Below are positions 63,225 to 64,000 of a stretch of DNA of 64,000 nt, piece by piece. Below the pieces are notes generated by a model. That model was not told the origin of the DNA, did no database searches, and worked only from the letters and a program-made list of their open reading frames with translations. The DNA lies in contig LWTK01000074.1 in NCBI GenBank assembly GCA_003326205.1, positions 186,001-250,000 on the forward strand, read 5' to 3'. Position 1 is the stretch's first letter, and each line of letters begins with the position of its first letter. Position numbers and translations under genes: made by a program. The DNA is from Nostoc sp. ATCC 43529 (lineage in GTDB: Bacteria; Cyanobacteriota; Cyanobacteriia; Cyanobacteriales; Nostocaceae).

Positions 63225-63347
63225 CGCAAGCTTTTCCACAAGATAAGCAGCGATCGCTACTATTAAGGTTGATTTCTTCTTCATATCCAAATCATATATT
63301 GATTTTGCAGTTCGTTGGGATTCCTGAATATATTTGGAATCGCTATA

Positions 63348-63369
63348 CTTGTACAATAAACAGTACAAG
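63348..63369. promoter_or_regulatory. Candidate operator of the toxin-antitoxin pair
   Basis: CTTGTAC and GTACAAG are exact inverted repeats with an 8-bp spacer, ending 11 bp before the antitoxin ATG. A TATACT -10-like element overlaps its left arm. Antitoxins of this class repress their own operon through such sites. Confidence 0.65.
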
Positions 63370-63379
63370 AATGAAGTAA

Positions 63380-63634
63380 ATGAAAGTTGTGTCTTTTAGC
63401 GAAGCGAGAAATAACCTCAAGGCTGTTTTAGACCGAGTGGTGGAAGATGCCGACTACACCATCATCACTAGACGGGATGCTGAAGATGCCGTAGTGATGT
63501 CGCTAGAGTTATTCAATAGTTTGCTAGAGACTGTTCATTTACTCAAGTCTCCCGCTAATGCCACCCATTTAGAGCGTTCTATTGCTCAGTTCAAGCAGGG
63601 GAAAGTGGTGGAGCGAAATTTATTGGATGACTAG
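63380..63634 (+). CDS. yefM: Type II antitoxin, YefM/Phd family
   Basis: An 84-residue antitoxin. MKVVSFSEARNNLKAVLDRVVEDADYTIITRRDAEDAVVMS is the Phd/YefM DNA-binding domain; the C-terminal NLLETVHLLKSPANATHLERSIAQFKQG neutralises the toxin. The gene overlaps the toxin by 8 bp. An inverted repeat just upstream is the likely operator. Confidence 0.92.
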   Translation: MKVVSFSEARNNLKAVLDRVVEDADYTIITRRDAEDAVVMSLELFNSLLETVHLLKSPANATHLERSIAQFKQGKVVERNLLDD

Positions 63635-63893
63635 AAAGCTAGCATGGACAGATGAAGCTTGGAACGATTATTTATATTGGCAAGAGCAAGACAAGAAAAC
63701 ATTAAAACGAATTAACAAGCTCATTGAGCCAACAATCCGACTACCGTTTGAAGGGATCGGAAACCCAGAAGCGCTTAGAGAGAACTTAGCTGGCTTTTGG
63801 TCGCGGCGAATTGATGATACAAATCGGTTAGTTTATGCGGTGGATGACGAGTATTTAACGATTATTGCTTGTCGATACCACTATTTTGATTGA
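63627..63893 (+). CDS. yoeB: YoeB family ribosome-dependent mRNA interferase (toxin)
   Basis: An 88-residue YoeB. The start is the ATG at 63627 (MTRKLAWTDEAWNDYLYW), overlapping the antitoxin stop. Catalytic residues expected for YoeB are visible: Glu in GNPEAL, Arg in SRRIDDTNRLVY and the terminal HY of CRYHYFD. YoeB cleaves mRNA in the ribosomal A site. Complete, so the pair should be functional. Confidence 0.92.
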   Translation: MTRKLAWTDEAWNDYLYWQEQDKKTLKRINKLIEPTIRLPFEGIGNPEALRENLAGFWSRRIDDTNRLVYAVDDEYLTIIACRYHYFD

Positions 63894-64000
63894 CAAATCA
63901 TCGTCAAAAGCAAAAATAGCTAATCGCTAGTTTTAAATTTACCAGCAATTAGCTATTTGTGATGGGTAGCAAGTGGCTAGTCCCTAAGTTAATGCTTCAG

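Overview
The window comes from a filamentous, heterocyst-forming cyanobacterium of the Nostoc/Anabaena type. The evidence is the very frequent HIP1 octamer GCGATCGC, heptamer and octamer tandem repeats (STRR type) between genes, photosynthesis genes (psb30, ycf35, a Ycf46-like ATPase, a CpcS/CpeS-type lyase), sulfolipid genes, an adjacent flavodiiron flv1/flv3 pair, xisH/xisI and two neighbouring amt genes. This assignment is an inference from gene content; no 16S gene is present.

Layout. 1-4.2 kb: the 3' part of a PutA-type proline catabolism gene, a GNAT acetyltransferase and a secreted RTX-like protein. 4.9-10 kb: a hybrid sensor kinase, a cobalamin-binding-like protein, two half-size GDT1/UPF0016 transporters and a YkgJ-type cysteine-cluster protein. 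10.2-13.2 kb: the tiny photosystem II gene psb30, recJ and an exported hypothetical protein. 13.5-18.6 kb, minus strand: sbpA followed by pstS-pstC-pstA-pstB. 19-29 kb: a CpcS-like gene, then a minus-strand envelope cluster read purC, bamA/omp85, lpxC, fabZ, lpxA, lpxB, ending with a solitary cytosine-5 DNA methyltransferase. 30-36.8 kb: a small conserved protein, a CyaB-type adenylate cyclase, the sulfolipid operon sqdB-DUF4291-sqdX and a lipoprotein. 37-39.7 kb, plus strand: RHH/CxxC protein, Ycf46-like AAA ATPase, ycf35. 39.7-45.4 kb is accessory: a gene remnant, xisH-xisI, Uma2, an F420-reductase-like protein, an HD hydrolase, MITE-like elements, an orphan gene and a tiny RHH protein. 45.7-56 kb: HMA-PAP2 fusion, cysC, membrane GTPase, two amt genes, purE, nagA. 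56.3-59.9 kb: flv1-flv3. 59.9-64 kb: an AT-rich gap, an IS630-like HTH stub, tmRNA, Uma2 and a YefM/YoeB toxin-antitoxin pair.

The nutrient genes (pst, sbpA, cysC, amt) and the sulfolipid genes fit a cell that tunes P, S and N uptake and can swap phospholipid for sulfolipid. The lpx/fabZ/bamA cluster builds the outer membrane.

The most unusual signal is that the same repeat families that fill intergenic DNA also lie inside reading frames, in frame and in linker regions: in putA (window start), recJ (about 11.64-11.72 kb) and bamA (about 27.69-27.84 kb). One array also supplies the stop codon of a GDT1 half-gene, and another gives a false N-terminal extension to flv1. I found no convincing new defence system. 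The candidates most worth checking are the repeat-in-gene pattern, the GDT1 half-gene pair, the DUF4291 gene inside the sulfolipid operon, the HMA-PAP2 fusion and the xisH/xisI region beside a gene remnant.
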